Assembly (NCBI GenBank): GCA_009772985.1 | Contig: WOUS01000013.1 | Coordinates: 1 to 54,624, forward strand | Length of the DNA stretch: 54,624 nucleotides | Source of the DNA: Anaerolineaceae bacterium | GTDB taxonomy: Bacteria > Chloroflexota > Anaerolineae > Anaerolineales > Villigracilaceae | Direction of reading: 5' to 3' | Part shown: positions 43,907 through 53,170 of the stretch, in pieces | Layout: every line of letters begins with the position of its first letter | Numbering within the stretch: position 1 is the stretch's first letter | Translations under genes and position numbers: made by a program | The notes under the pieces: generated by a model | What the model saw: only the letters and a program-made list of their open reading frames with translations | What the model was told of the DNA's origin: nothing | Databases searched by the model: none

Positions 43907-45152
43907 ATGAATAAAACCCTGATCGTCCTCAAGAACGAAATCGTCACCCTGCTCGCGCGTCCCTCCTTCTGGCTGGCCGCGCTGGGACTGCCGCTGGTGG
44001 GCGCAGCCGTCTTCGCGGTCGTCGGCTGGATCAACCGGGACGCCGATGTCAGCCAGGCGGTCAACGAAGTGGTTGCCGGTCCGCAGTCCACCCTGCCGGA
44101 GGGATACGTGGACCTGAGCGGCATCATCCGCGAGGTCCCGGAGAGCGTCCCGCCCGGCGCGTTCATCGCCTATCCAGACGAAGCCGCGGCGCGCCTCGCC
44201 CTCGAGTCCGGAGAGATCACTGCCTTCTACATCGTGGCGGAGGATTACGTGGAAACCGGCGCGATCACCTACGTCCGCCCGGATTTCAATCCGCTCTCAT
44301 CCTCATCCGACCAGTCAGGCATGTTCAACTGGATGGTGGAGGTCAACCTGGCGGGCGGCGACATGCTCTTCGCCAGCCTGATAAACGGGCCGCTGGACGA
44401 GCAGGAAACCTCGCTCGCCACGACCGCCCCGCAGTTCGAGCAGGACAGCCCGCTCAGTTTCTTCGTCCCCTACGCGGTCGCGCTGGTGTTCTACATGCTC
44501 ATCATTAGTTCCGCCAGCCTGCTGCTCGGCAACATCTCGAAGGAGAAGGAAAACCGGGTCATGGAGATGCTGCTGACCTCGGTCACGCCGCGCCAACTGC
44601 TGACCGGAAAGATCCTCGGCCTGGGCATCGTGGGTCTGGGCCAGACGGTGCTCTGGCTGGGGACGAGTTACGTCCTGCTGAACCTTTCAGGCCGGGACCT
44701 TTCAACTGTCCGCGGCCATCTCCTTGCCGGCTTCGTTCCTGGCCTGGGGACTGGTCTTTTTCATCCTCGGCTACGCCGTCTACGCCAGCCTGATGGCGGG
44801 GCTGGGCGCGCTGGCGCCCAACCTGCGCGAGGCCTCGCAGGCCACCTTCGTAGTCATGCTCCCGCTCATGATCCCGCTCTTCTTCTCCAGCACCGTCTTT
44901 GCCCAGGAACCCAACGGGATGATCGCCACCGCGTTGAGCATCTTCCCGCTCACCGCCCCGGTGGCGATGATGGCGCGCCTTTCCTCCGGCGGCGTGGACT
45001 GGTGGCAGCCGTGGCTGGCCGCGCTCCTGCTGGCCGGGACGGCAGCGCTCATCGTCCGCGCGGTAGCCGGGATGTTCCGCGCCCAGTCGCTGCTGGCGGG
45101 GCAGGGGTTCAGCGCGAAGGTGTTCTTCAGGGCGCTGGCGGGGAAGATGTGA
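43907..45152 (+). pseudogene. Second ABC-2 permease, frameshifted
   Basis: A NatB-like permease of about 415 residues in two frames. The 5-prime part (43907 to about 44700) reads through KEKENRVMEMLLTSVTPRQLLTGKILGLG and stays in frame to LSGRDLS. The true C-terminal helices (LPASFLAWGLVFFILGYAVYA to ALAGKM at 45152) continue in the +1 frame. The break lies at about 44690-44710, near GGCCGGGACC. The other frame runs on to 45187 as nonsense rich in Arg. It may be a sequencing or assembly error or a real recent lesion. Confidence 0.85.
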
Positions 45153-45264
45153 GCAATTGGCGGGCTGGAGGGGGCAGCCCGCTTTAGCATCCCCGCCGCC
45201 GTTGCGGTGACAATGCGCGTCGTTTTGTGTGACACTCCACACTGATTTTCACCAGCAGGGGGAG

Positions 45265-45290
45265 TATAATATATTCATTATGATGAATAT
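45265..45290 (+). promoter_or_regulatory. Promoter and perfect operator of the ars operon
   Basis: TATAAT (45265-45270) is followed by the perfect inverted repeat ATATTCAT-TATG-ATGAATAT (45271-45290), which contains the ATG at 45280. It matches the AT-rich ATTCA/TGAAT style of ArsR/SmtB operators. The repressor would cover both the -10 box and the start, and a transcript starting here would be nearly leaderless. Confidence 0.8.
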
Positions 45291-45633
45291 GTCATCCTTT
45301 AAAGAACTCGCCCGCCTCCTGCAAACCATCGGCCAGCCCGCCCGCCTGCAGATCCTGCTGGCGATTGGCGAGGGCGAGACGTGCGTCTGCCATCTCGAAG
45401 CGGCCTTCGGCTGGCGGCAGGCGTACCTCTCGCAGCACCTGATGGCGCTGCGGAAAGCCGGGGTGCTGGAAGGCCGCCGGGCGGGACGGTTCATCCACTA
45501 CCGCCTGTCCGACCTGCGCCTGCTTGCAATCATCCGGCAGGCGGCGGAACTGCGGAACGTCTCCCTGCCTGACCTGGCCCCGTCGCCGGGATGCGGATGC
45601 CCGAACTGCTGCCAGGAGCAAAAAGGTGACTGA
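45280..45633 (+). CDS. arsR: ArsR-family metalloregulator
   Basis: A 117-residue ArsR repressor: winged helix with ETCVCHLEAAF (Cys35, Cys37), the ELCVCDL-type arsenite site, then the recognition helix QAYLSQHLMAL. The C-terminus adds GCGCPNCC (Cys105, 107, 110, 111), an unusual extra Cys cluster that could bind a second metal or As(III). ATG codons at 45280, 45283 and 45289 are all possible; all lie in or next to the operator. The stop overlaps the GTG of the permease gene. Confidence 0.92.
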   Translation: MMNMSSFKELARLLQTIGQPARLQILLAIGEGETCVCHLEAAFGWRQAYLSQHLMALRKAGVLEGRRAGRFIHYRLSDLRLLAIIRQAAELRNVSLPDLAPSPGCGCPNCCQEQKGD

Positions 45634-46669
45634 ATTCCGATCCGCCGACCCGCCGCGCCCCTGGCGCACAGCCCTGACCGTGGGCCTGTCTGCCATCCTC
45701 TGGATCGCGGCCTACAATATCATCCTCCCCCTCGCCAACTGGATCGCCTACTCCGCCCTCGGCCTGGAACGCGGCTCGCGCCTGGGCGAAGCAGTGGCAT
45801 TCTTCCTCTACGATGTGCCGAAGATCCTGCTTCTGCTGTCGGGCATGATCTTCATCATCGGCATCATCCGCACCTTCTTCAGCCCCGAGCGGACGCGGGC
45901 GCTGCTGGGCGGGAAGCGGGAGGGGATTGGCAACGTGCTGGCGGCCGCACTGGGTATCGTCACGCCTTTCTGCTCCTGTTCGGCGGTGCCGCTGTTCATC
46001 GGCTTCGTCGAGTCGGGCATCCCGCTCGGCGTGACCTTCTCCTTCCTCATCGCCGCTCCGGTCATCAACGAAGTCGCCATCGTCATGCTGCTGGGACTCT
46101 TCGGCTGGAAGATTGCCGGGCTGTACATCGCTTCGGGGCTGATGATCGCCATCATCGCCGGGTACATCATCGGGCGTCTGAAACTGGAACGCTACGTGGA
46201 AGATTTCGTCTGGAAGGTCCAGCGCGTCCAGCCGGCCGAAAGCGAAAAACTGACCTGGCCCACGCGCGTCGAGCGGGCATGGGGTTCGGTGAAGGAGATC
46301 GTCAAGAAGGTCTGGCTGTACGTGATTGTTGCCATCGCCATCGGGGCCGCGATCCACGGATACGTGCCAGAACAGGCGCTCGCCTCGATCATGGGCGAAC
46401 AGGCCTGGTGGTCCGTGCCGGTGGCGGTGCTGATCGGCATCCCGCTCTATTCCAACGCAGCCGGAGTCATTCCCATCGTCAGCGCGCTGATCGAAAAAGG
46501 CGCCTCGCTCGGTACGGCGCTGGCGTTCATGATGTCGGTCGTCGGCCTGAGCCTGCCGGAAGCGATCATCCTGCGCCGTGTGCTCAAGCCGCAGTTGCTG
46601 GTCATTTTCTTCGGGACTGTCGCCGTGGCGATCATCATCACCGGCTATCTTTTTAATTGGATTCTGTAG
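45626..46669 (+). CDS. DUF318/ArsP-type permease
   Basis: A 347-residue permease with eight to ten helices and the motif TPFCSCSAVPLF, known from DUF318 permeases and ArsP, an exporter of trivalent organoarsenicals. The second signature YSNAAGVIPIV is also present. GTG at 45626 overlaps arsR, with AGGAG ahead. The TAG stop at 46667-46669 belongs to a GTAGGGC palindrome. It probably extrudes arsenic compounds; the exact substrate is unproven. Confidence 0.87.
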   Translation: MTEFRSADPPRPWRTALTVGLSAILWIAAYNIILPLANWIAYSALGLERGSRLGEAVAFFLYDVPKILLLLSGMIFIIGIIRTFFSPERTRALLGGKREGIGNVLAAALGIVTPFCSCSAVPLFIGFVESGIPLGVTFSFLIAAPVINEVAIVMLLGLFGWKIAGLYIASGLMIAIIAGYIIGRLKLERYVEDFVWKVQRVQPAESEKLTWPTRVERAWGSVKEIVKKVWLYVIVAIAIGAAIHGYVPEQALASIMGEQAWWSVPVAVLIGIPLYSNAAGVIPIVSALIEKGASLGTALAFMMSVVGLSLPEAIILRRVLKPQLLVIFFGTVAVAIIITGYLFNWIL

Positions 46670-46690
46670 GGCAAATTGACAATTTGCCCC
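46667..46690. repeat. GGGCAAATT palindrome supplying a stop codon
   Basis: GGGCAAATT (46669-46677) pairs with AATTTGCCC (46681-46689) around GAC. The GTAGGG end gives the TAG stop of the permease gene. Confidence 0.8.
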
Positions 46691-46710
46691 ACCCCCTCAA
46701 CGGAGGCAAT

Positions 46711-46956
46711 ATGCTGAACATCAAAGTGCTTGGATCGGGTTGCGAAAACTGCAAAAAACTGGCGTCCCTGGCCGAACGCGCGGTCAACGCGCTGGGCGTC
46801 GAGGCGAAGGTCGAGAAAGTGACCGACTACGCCGAGATCATAAAGTACCCCATTCTCTCGACCCCCGGGCTGGTGGTCAACGGGAAACTGGTCGTCTCGG
46901 GGCGCGTGCCGAGCGAGGCGGAGATCACCACCTTCCTGACCAACGCGCTGGTCTAA
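46711..46956 (+). CDS. Thioredoxin-like small protein (TM0996/MTH895 type)
   Basis: An 81-residue thioredoxin-fold protein with LGSGCENCKKL (Cys11, Cys14) and the cis-Pro loop STPGLVVNG. Such proteins often accompany DUF318 permeases and arsenic genes and may reduce ArsC or the substrate. GGAGG precedes the ATG at 46711. Confidence 0.88.
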   Translation: MLNIKVLGSGCENCKKLASLAERAVNALGVEAKVEKVTDYAEIIKYPILSTPGLVVNGKLVVSGRVPSEAEITTFLTNALV

Positions 46957-46960
46957 AAAA

Positions 46961-47370
46961 ATGAAACGCAAAGCGCTTTTCCTCTGTACCGGCAACTCGT
47001 GCCGCTCGCAGATGGCGGAGGCCATCGTCAATGCCCGCCTGGGTGAAACGTGGGAGGCCGTCAGCGCGGGAACAAAGCCTGCGGGCTATGTTCATCCCAA
47101 GGCGTTGGCGGCGCTGGCCGAAATCGGCATCCAGCACACGGGCCGCTCGAAGGGAGTGGATGAATTCCGGGACGCGGCTTTCGACCTCGTTGTCACGGTC
47201 TGCGATTCGGCGGCTGAGGAATGTCCCGTCTGGCTCGGAAAAGGAAAACGCCTTCATCGCGGCTTCTCCGATCCCGCCAGGACGGACAACATGGACGACT
47301 TTCGTAAAGTGCGCGATGACATCGAACGCGAAATCACCGACCTTCTCAATTCTCATACTGTGGAGGCTCT

Positions 47371-47374
<4 letters not shown>
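46961..47374 (+). CDS. arsC: Thioredoxin-coupled arsenate reductase
   Basis: A 137-residue low-molecular-weight phosphatase-like ArsC. The P-loop [13 protein letters not shown] has Cys9 and Cys14; the redox pair is Cys81 and Cys88 ([14 protein letters not shown]), as in Staphylococcus ArsC. It reduces As(V) to As(III). Its stop overlaps the ACR3 gene and its start is four bases after the thioredoxin gene, so they are co-translated. Confidence 0.95.
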
Positions 47375-48420
<1,046 letters not shown>

Positions 48421-48450
48421 CCGCGAATGCCGCGAATTTTCAAGAATAGA
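48421..48450. repeat. CCGCGAAT repeat
   Basis: CCGCGAATGCCGCGAATTTTC, similar to the CACGAATTTCACGAAT block at 29305. Confidence 0.6.
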
Positions 48451-48464
48451 AAAGGAGAATCAAA

Positions 48465-48686
48465 ATGTCTGACAAAGATTGTGATTGCAAAGAGGGCGAG
48501 TGCAAGTGCGGCAGCGAGTGCGCGTGCGGTTGCAACTGCGATTGTGATTGCTGCCACGACGGCCATCACTTCCAGCGCCGCTTCCAGACCAGGGCCGAGC
48601 AGGTCGAGGCGCTGGAGGCTTACCTGGCGGAACTCAGGCTCGAGGTCCAGGCCGTGGAGGAACGGCTGGCAGGCCTGAAGAAGTGA
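48465..48686 (+). CDS. Cys-rich small protein of the ars operon
   Basis: A 73-residue protein with 11 Cys in the first 30 residues (6, 8, 13, 15, 19, 21, 23, 25, 27, 29, 30), mostly CxC pairs as in metallothioneins, and His at 31, 34 and 35. The rest (FQTRAEQVEALEAYLAELRLE) is a coiled-coil helix like those in small DUF5320-type proteins. AAGGAG precedes the ATG. It ends the operon, before a strong terminator, so an arsenic- or metal-binding role is likely. Confidence 0.8.
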   Translation: MSDKDCDCKEGECKCGSECACGCNCDCDCCHDGHHFQRRFQTRAEQVEALEAYLAELRLEVQAVEERLAGLKK

Positions 48687-48692
48687 ACGCAC

Positions 48693-48727
48693 AGCGGCCA
48701 GGTCAAACGACCTGGCCGCTCCTTTTT
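48693..48727 (+). terminator. Terminator of the ars operon
   Basis: AGCGGCCAGGTC (48693-48704) pairs with GACCTGGCCGCT (48709-48720) around AAAC, followed by TTTTT. Confidence 0.9.
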
Positions 48728-48740
48728 ATCTCCGCCATTT

Positions 48741-51707
48741 CTAGATTGGACGGGAAGAGACGCGATTCCCGCCGGCCGCCTTGGCGTCGTACATAGCCTG
48801 ATCGGCGAGTTCGACCAGCGCAAGCAGCCTGTCCATTTTTGGGTCGAATTCGGCCAGTCCCACGCTGACCGTCACTGCCAGCAGGCCGGTATCCGTCTTG
48901 ACCCCCGCCGCGGCCACGCGTTCACGCAGGCGCTCGGCCACCTGCCGGGCGGTATCCAAATTCGTGAACGGCAGCAGGATGGAAAATTCCTCGCCGCCGT
49001 AGCGTCCCAGGACGTCCCCGTCCCGCAGGTTGTTCTTGAGCGCCTGCGCCACCTGGCGGAGCACCTGGTCGCCAATCACGTGGCCGTACCGGTCGTTGAA
49101 CGCCTTGAATTCATCCACGTCCGCGATGACGGCCGTCAGCGGCTGTTTATAGCGGCGCGCCTGGCTGAACTCCTGCTCGGCCAGTTGGAAGAAATGCCGC
49201 CGGTTGAAGATGCCGGTTCCCTCGTCGGTGATCGCCATGCGCTGGACTTCGGCCAGCAGGCGGGAATTCTGGAGCGCAATCGCCGCCTGGCTGGCAAAAA
49301 TGGACATGGCCGGCAGGTCGCTCTCGCGCAGTCCCTCGCCCCACAGCCACAAGATGCCCTGCAATTTCCCCTCGCTCACCAACGGCAGGTGGCAGAGAGG
49401 AATATCATCCGTCACGCCGATGGGGCGCAGGATTTTCTCCACCGCGCTCCTCGGAAAATCCATCAGGATATTGCTTGCGCTGGCAATCGGGTCGTGCAGC
49501 AGGATGGGCTGGGGGCTTTCCCCGGAATAGACCATCAGGCGCTCGGATGGGATCAGGAAATCCGTCATGGTGCGCTTGCTGACGCGCTCGATCAGGGCCA
49601 CCACACGCCTGGGAATGGACGTGTAAGCGATGAACATGGTTTGCTCATCCCTGGGGAGCGCCACCAGGCAGGTCAGCCCGATCTTCGTAAGTTCGTCTCC
49701 CAGTGTTTTCATCACGCCGGCCGGGTCGGAAGCCGCCGAGGCGCGCGCGCCCACCTGCGCCAGGATGCGGATCAGCGCGTTGGCGCGCATCAACTGGGTC
49801 GTCTGGTAATATTCCGCCTTAGCGGTGCGCAGGCGTTGGATGGCTGCCGCCAGCTGGCTGGCCAGGATTCCGAGCAGGTTTTCGTCGTCTTTGGTGAAAG
49901 CGTTGACCCGGGCGCTCTCGGCGTTGACCACACCAAGCACCCGCTCGCCGATCTTCAACGGGGCGCACAACTCCGACAGGATGCGTTCATCCGTGCTCAC
50001 GTAATCGGGAGCCGTGCGGATGTCGCTGACATAACGCAGCCTCCCGGACCGGGCAACTGAACCGGTGATCCCCTCTCCCAGCGGGATGCGGACCGGGGAC
50101 TCGCTCTCTCCCAGACGGTAGGAGGAATGCAGGTAAAGTTCTCCTTTTTCATCGTCCAGGAGCAAAATGCCGAAGTTGTCGGGATAGAGCCGCATCCCGA
50201 TCAAGCGGGTGGCGCGCTCGATCAATTCGTCTTCGTCGCCGGCTTCGGTCGCGGCGATGGAGATCGCGTTGAGCACCGACAATTCCTCCGACCGGCGGCG
50301 TTCGGCAGACAGCAGGCGCGTGTTCTCGACCACAACCGCCACCTGGCCGGCGAGAATTTCCATCAGCCGCAGGTCGTCATCATCAAAACCGGCCCCCTTA
50401 TTGGCGGCGATGAGGATGCCGATGAGTTCCCGGTCCCGGCTCCAGAGCGGCGCGGCGAGGATATTCTCCAGACCGCTGGCCTGCGCCATGGCCTGGAAAG
50501 GCGTGGGGACTTCCTGGAGCGAATGGGCGCAGAAGATGCTCTGCCGAGTGAAATCCCAGATTTCCAGAGCCTGCGCAATGGGGAAATGGAATCCGGCGAT
50601 CGATTCCTCGTCGAGGCCAAAACCGGAGGGCTGCCCGCGCAGTTCGTCCACAGAAGGGTCGCGCAGCAGGACAACGCAGATGCCTGCCCCGAATAGATGG
50701 GCCACGATCCCGGTCAACAGGCCGAAGGTCCGGCCCGGGTCGTCGAGCGTGAACGTTTGCGAAATGGCGTGCAGTCCGGCAATTTCGTCCAGGCGCTGGC
50801 GCGTCTCTGCCAGCAGGATGACCTTCATCATCGCCAGCGAGATCTGCCGCGCCGCCAGTTCGCCCTGTTCGATCTCTTCGGGGGTGAAGGCGCGTTTTTT
50901 ATGGAAGCCCAGGATGACCGCGCCGAGTTTCCTTTCGCCGGAGATGAGCGGCAGGCCCAGCGCCGTGCGAAGTTCCGGGAAGGGGATCGCCACGTCCCGG
51001 TCCACGTAAGGCGTGTCCGCCGTGTCCTCCACCACGAGGGCATGACCGGCGGCGAGAGCGGAGGAGGTCAGCGTGCGCTGGCCGGGGCGGGCCGGGACCT
51101 CATCGTAGGAGCGGCTCATCGGCCCATACGCAGCGCTCGGGACCGTGGTCTGGGTGGCTTCGTTCCAGAGGGTGATGAAGCAATCGTCCGCGGCAAACAG
51201 CCCGCCCGTGCGCTCGGCCAGCAGTTTGAGCAGGGTCGGCAGGTCTTCCGTTTCCAGCGAGGCGCGGACGATATCGTTGAGCAAGGATAGGAAACCGGCG
51301 TAGGCGCGGTGCTCCCCTTCGGCGTTTTGCCGTTCGACGATCTCCCGCCGGTGTTCGAGGTTGATCCGCCTGAAACCGGCAATGATCAATCCGACCAGGA
51401 GGGCGGCGACGCCGCCGGTCAGGTTGGCTTCGAGCAAATATGCCGACCACGTTCCCGGGCTGCTCAAATACCCGGCCAGGATATTGACGCCTATCCCGGC
51501 GGCCACCGACAGCGCGGCCGCGGCGGCCCCGAAATACCACGCAAATGCAATGACGGGCAGCACCAGGAAGACGCCGGAAATCACGCCCAGGGAAGGATAC
51601 AGCAGGAAATCCGCAGCGATGGAAAGCACGGCTGCCAGCGCGGCGATGATCGCCCGCGCTGTTCGGGACTGGCTGGAAAGCAGGTTATTGATATGGCCGA
51701 ATCTCAT
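48741..51707 (-). CDS. Membrane-anchored GAF-rich diguanylate cyclase
   Basis: A 988-residue protein: about four N-terminal helices (MASE-like), a coiled coil, then several GAF domains (about residues 150-300, 330-480, 500-650 and 670-800) and a GGDEF domain with RYGGEEFSILL. RDGD five residues before GGEEF is a complete I-site, so product inhibition is likely. It should make c-di-GMP in response to redox, light or small molecules. The start at 51707 (MRFGHINN) is preferred to one 31 codons earlier. No EAL domain is present. Confidence 0.9.
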   Translation of the reverse strand: MRFGHINNLLSSQSRTARAIIAALAAVLSIAADFLLYPSLGVISGVFLVLPVIAFAWYFGAAAAALSVAAGIGVNILAGYLSSPGTWSAYLLEANLTGGVAALLVGLIIAGFRRINLEHRREIVERQNAEGEHRAYAGFLSLLNDIVRASLETEDLPTLLKLLAERTGGLFAADDCFITLWNEATQTTVPSAAYGPMSRSYDEVPARPGQRTLTSSALAAGHALVVEDTADTPYVDRDVAIPFPELRTALGLPLISGERKLGAVILGFHKKRAFTPEEIEQGELAARQISLAMMKVILLAETRQRLDEIAGLHAISQTFTLDDPGRTFGLLTGIVAHLFGAGICVVLLRDPSVDELRGQPSGFGLDEESIAGFHFPIAQALEIWDFTRQSIFCAHSLQEVPTPFQAMAQASGLENILAAPLWSRDRELIGILIAANKGAGFDDDDLRLMEILAGQVAVVVENTRLLSAERRRSEELSVLNAISIAATEAGDEDELIERATRLIGMRLYPDNFGILLLDDEKGELYLHSSYRLGESESPVRIPLGEGITGSVARSGRLRYVSDIRTAPDYVSTDERILSELCAPLKIGERVLGVVNAESARVNAFTKDDENLLGILASQLAAAIQRLRTAKAEYYQTTQLMRANALIRILAQVGARASAASDPAGVMKTLGDELTKIGLTCLVALPRDEQTMFIAYTSIPRRVVALIERVSKRTMTDFLIPSERLMVYSGESPQPILLHDPIASASNILMDFPRSAVEKILRPIGVTDDIPLCHLPLVSEGKLQGILWLWGEGLRESDLPAMSIFASQAAIALQNSRLLAEVQRMAITDEGTGIFNRRHFFQLAEQEFSQARRYKQPLTAVIADVDEFKAFNDRYGHVIGDQVLRQVAQALKNNLRDGDVLGRYGGEEFSILLPFTNLDTARQVAERLRERVAAAGVKTDTGLLAVTVSVGLAEFDPKMDRLLALVELADQAMYDAKAAGGNRVSSRPI

Positions 51708-51894
51708 TTTCGATACACGTGACCTGTAAAAAAATGGAGACTTTCTGGCAAGACACTGCGGTTCCCGCAAGTGCGCCTGCGCCTGTCTCCATGACTGCAA
51801 ACTCGAAGCCCGTACGAAACGGGGAGTCTTTGTCAGACATCACCATTTTATTCTGTATCGGCTTTCGGCGGGTTATCCGGCCATTACAATTCCT

Positions 51895-52980
51895 TTACAG
51901 GTTGACCAGGTTCGGGTCCATGATGTACTGCCACCAGTTGTTGGCCACGCCCTGGGTGCGCCCGGCGACGCGCGGCAGGTGTTTCAGCCACCATTCGTGA
52001 TGGGCGCGCAGGTCGCCGCTCCCCCATTCGCCGGGACCGACTTCGCGGACGTCGTTCTGGAAGTGCGGGAAGTTATTCCAGTCGTAGCAGGCGCTCAGCA
52101 CCTGGCGCGGGTTGTTCCAATCGTAGTCGCGGACGCTGTTGGGCGCGTGGTGGATGGTGCCAACGCCAGACAGGCCCGGCGCGATCTGGTCGAAGCACAG
52201 GAATTTCTCGAGCAGGTTCAGGTTCGCGCCGACAGTGGCCGGAGACCGGTTGGGCTGGTAGGCCCAGGTCACGAAGTTCTGGCAATTGAAGGCTTTTGCC
52301 GCCAGGCTTTCCGCCCGGTGGCCGAAAGCCTCCAGCATCTCGCCGACGCCGCGCTCATAGTTGAAGCCCATAACGACGAACTTGCGGCTGCACCCGGCCG
52401 TCCCGGCCAGCGGGTTGGCGTTGCACCAGAACGCGCCCGCCCCGCCCATGATGGATTCGTAGAACCCGCCGTAGGGAAAGTTGAAGACCCACACCTCGTC
52501 AATCTCGCGGGCGGCGATGCGCGGCAGGACGTTCAGCCCGGTCAGGATGGCCTGGTAGTTGACCATCTCCGGCTTGTGCGGGGCGGCGGTCTTGTTGATC
52601 ACGGCAGTGTAGGAGGCCGGGTCGTAGCGGTAGCCGTCGGTCAGGGCGGGGAATTCGGCCAGTTCGACGCGCTGGACGACCTGGTAGCGCGCCAGCCCGG
52701 CGCTCAGGGCGAGGATGTCGGCGATGAATTCGTTGACCAGCGTATCGACGCGGTTCCAGCCCATCTTGCGGGAGAGGCTGGTCCCGGCGGCGTCCACGAC
52801 CGGGTCGTAGATGACCAGCAGGACGCGCGAGGTGACGATGCGCGCCGGCTCGGTGGTGTTGTCGGCCGGTTTAACGGGAGCCGGCTGAACGGTCCCCGCG
52901 CCGGACGGTTTGGGGCGGCCGAGCAGGGCTTTCAGAATATCCAGAATAGCGTTTAGGGGATTCCCGGAGTTTTTTGTCAT
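51895..52980 (-). CDS. Uncharacterised protein with GHR-E motif
   Basis: A 361-residue protein without signal peptide; N-terminal Pro-rich linker, then a single domain. Key motifs are VFNFPYGGFYESIMGG, FNYERGVGEMLEAFGHRAESL and AHHEWWLKHLPR. The arrangement E-x3-E-x3-GHR-x-E recalls metal-binding peptidase-like helices, but I know no family function. GGAGG lies before the ATG. The neighbours do not help. Confidence 0.75.
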   Translation of the reverse strand: MTKNSGNPLNAILDILKALLGRPKPSGAGTVQPAPVKPADNTTEPARIVTSRVLLVIYDPVVDAAGTSLSRKMGWNRVDTLVNEFIADILALSAGLARYQVVQRVELAEFPALTDGYRYDPASYTAVINKTAAPHKPEMVNYQAILTGLNVLPRIAAREIDEVWVFNFPYGGFYESIMGGAGAFWCNANPLAGTAGCSRKFVVMGFNYERGVGEMLEAFGHRAESLAAKAFNCQNFVTWAYQPNRSPATVGANLNLLEKFLCFDQIAPGLSGVGTIHHAPNSVRDYDWNNPRQVLSACYDWNNFPHFQNDVREVGPGEWGSGDLRAHHEWWLKHLPRVAGRTQGVANNWWQYIMDPNLVNL

Positions 52981-53015
52981 CGCGCCTCCTTAAATTACAA
53001 TTATGGCTGATGGTT

Positions 53016-53142
53016 CGTGTCGTTGCGAGGAGGGCGGTCTGCCTGCACCGTGCGCAGGCACAGGTGTGCCCGACGAAGCAATCTCCTGCCAGTCTGGGGG
53101 ATTGCTTCGCCGCCAAAGTGCGGTGGCTCGCAATGACACGCA
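53016..53142. repeat. TGTCATTGCGAG-type inverted repeat, copy 3
   Basis: CGTGTCGTTGCGAGG to CTCGCAATGACACGC with inner arms GACGAAGCAATCTCC and GGGGATTGCTTCGCCG. It fills most of the gap 52981-53170. Confidence 0.85.
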
Positions 53143-53170
53143 CTCTTTTGATGGATGAGCCAAAATCAAA

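Noticed and set aside
43907..45187. Reading the full 426-codon frame as an intact permease
   Set aside because: The last ~160 residues are Arg/Gly-rich nonsense while the family C-terminus is in another frame.
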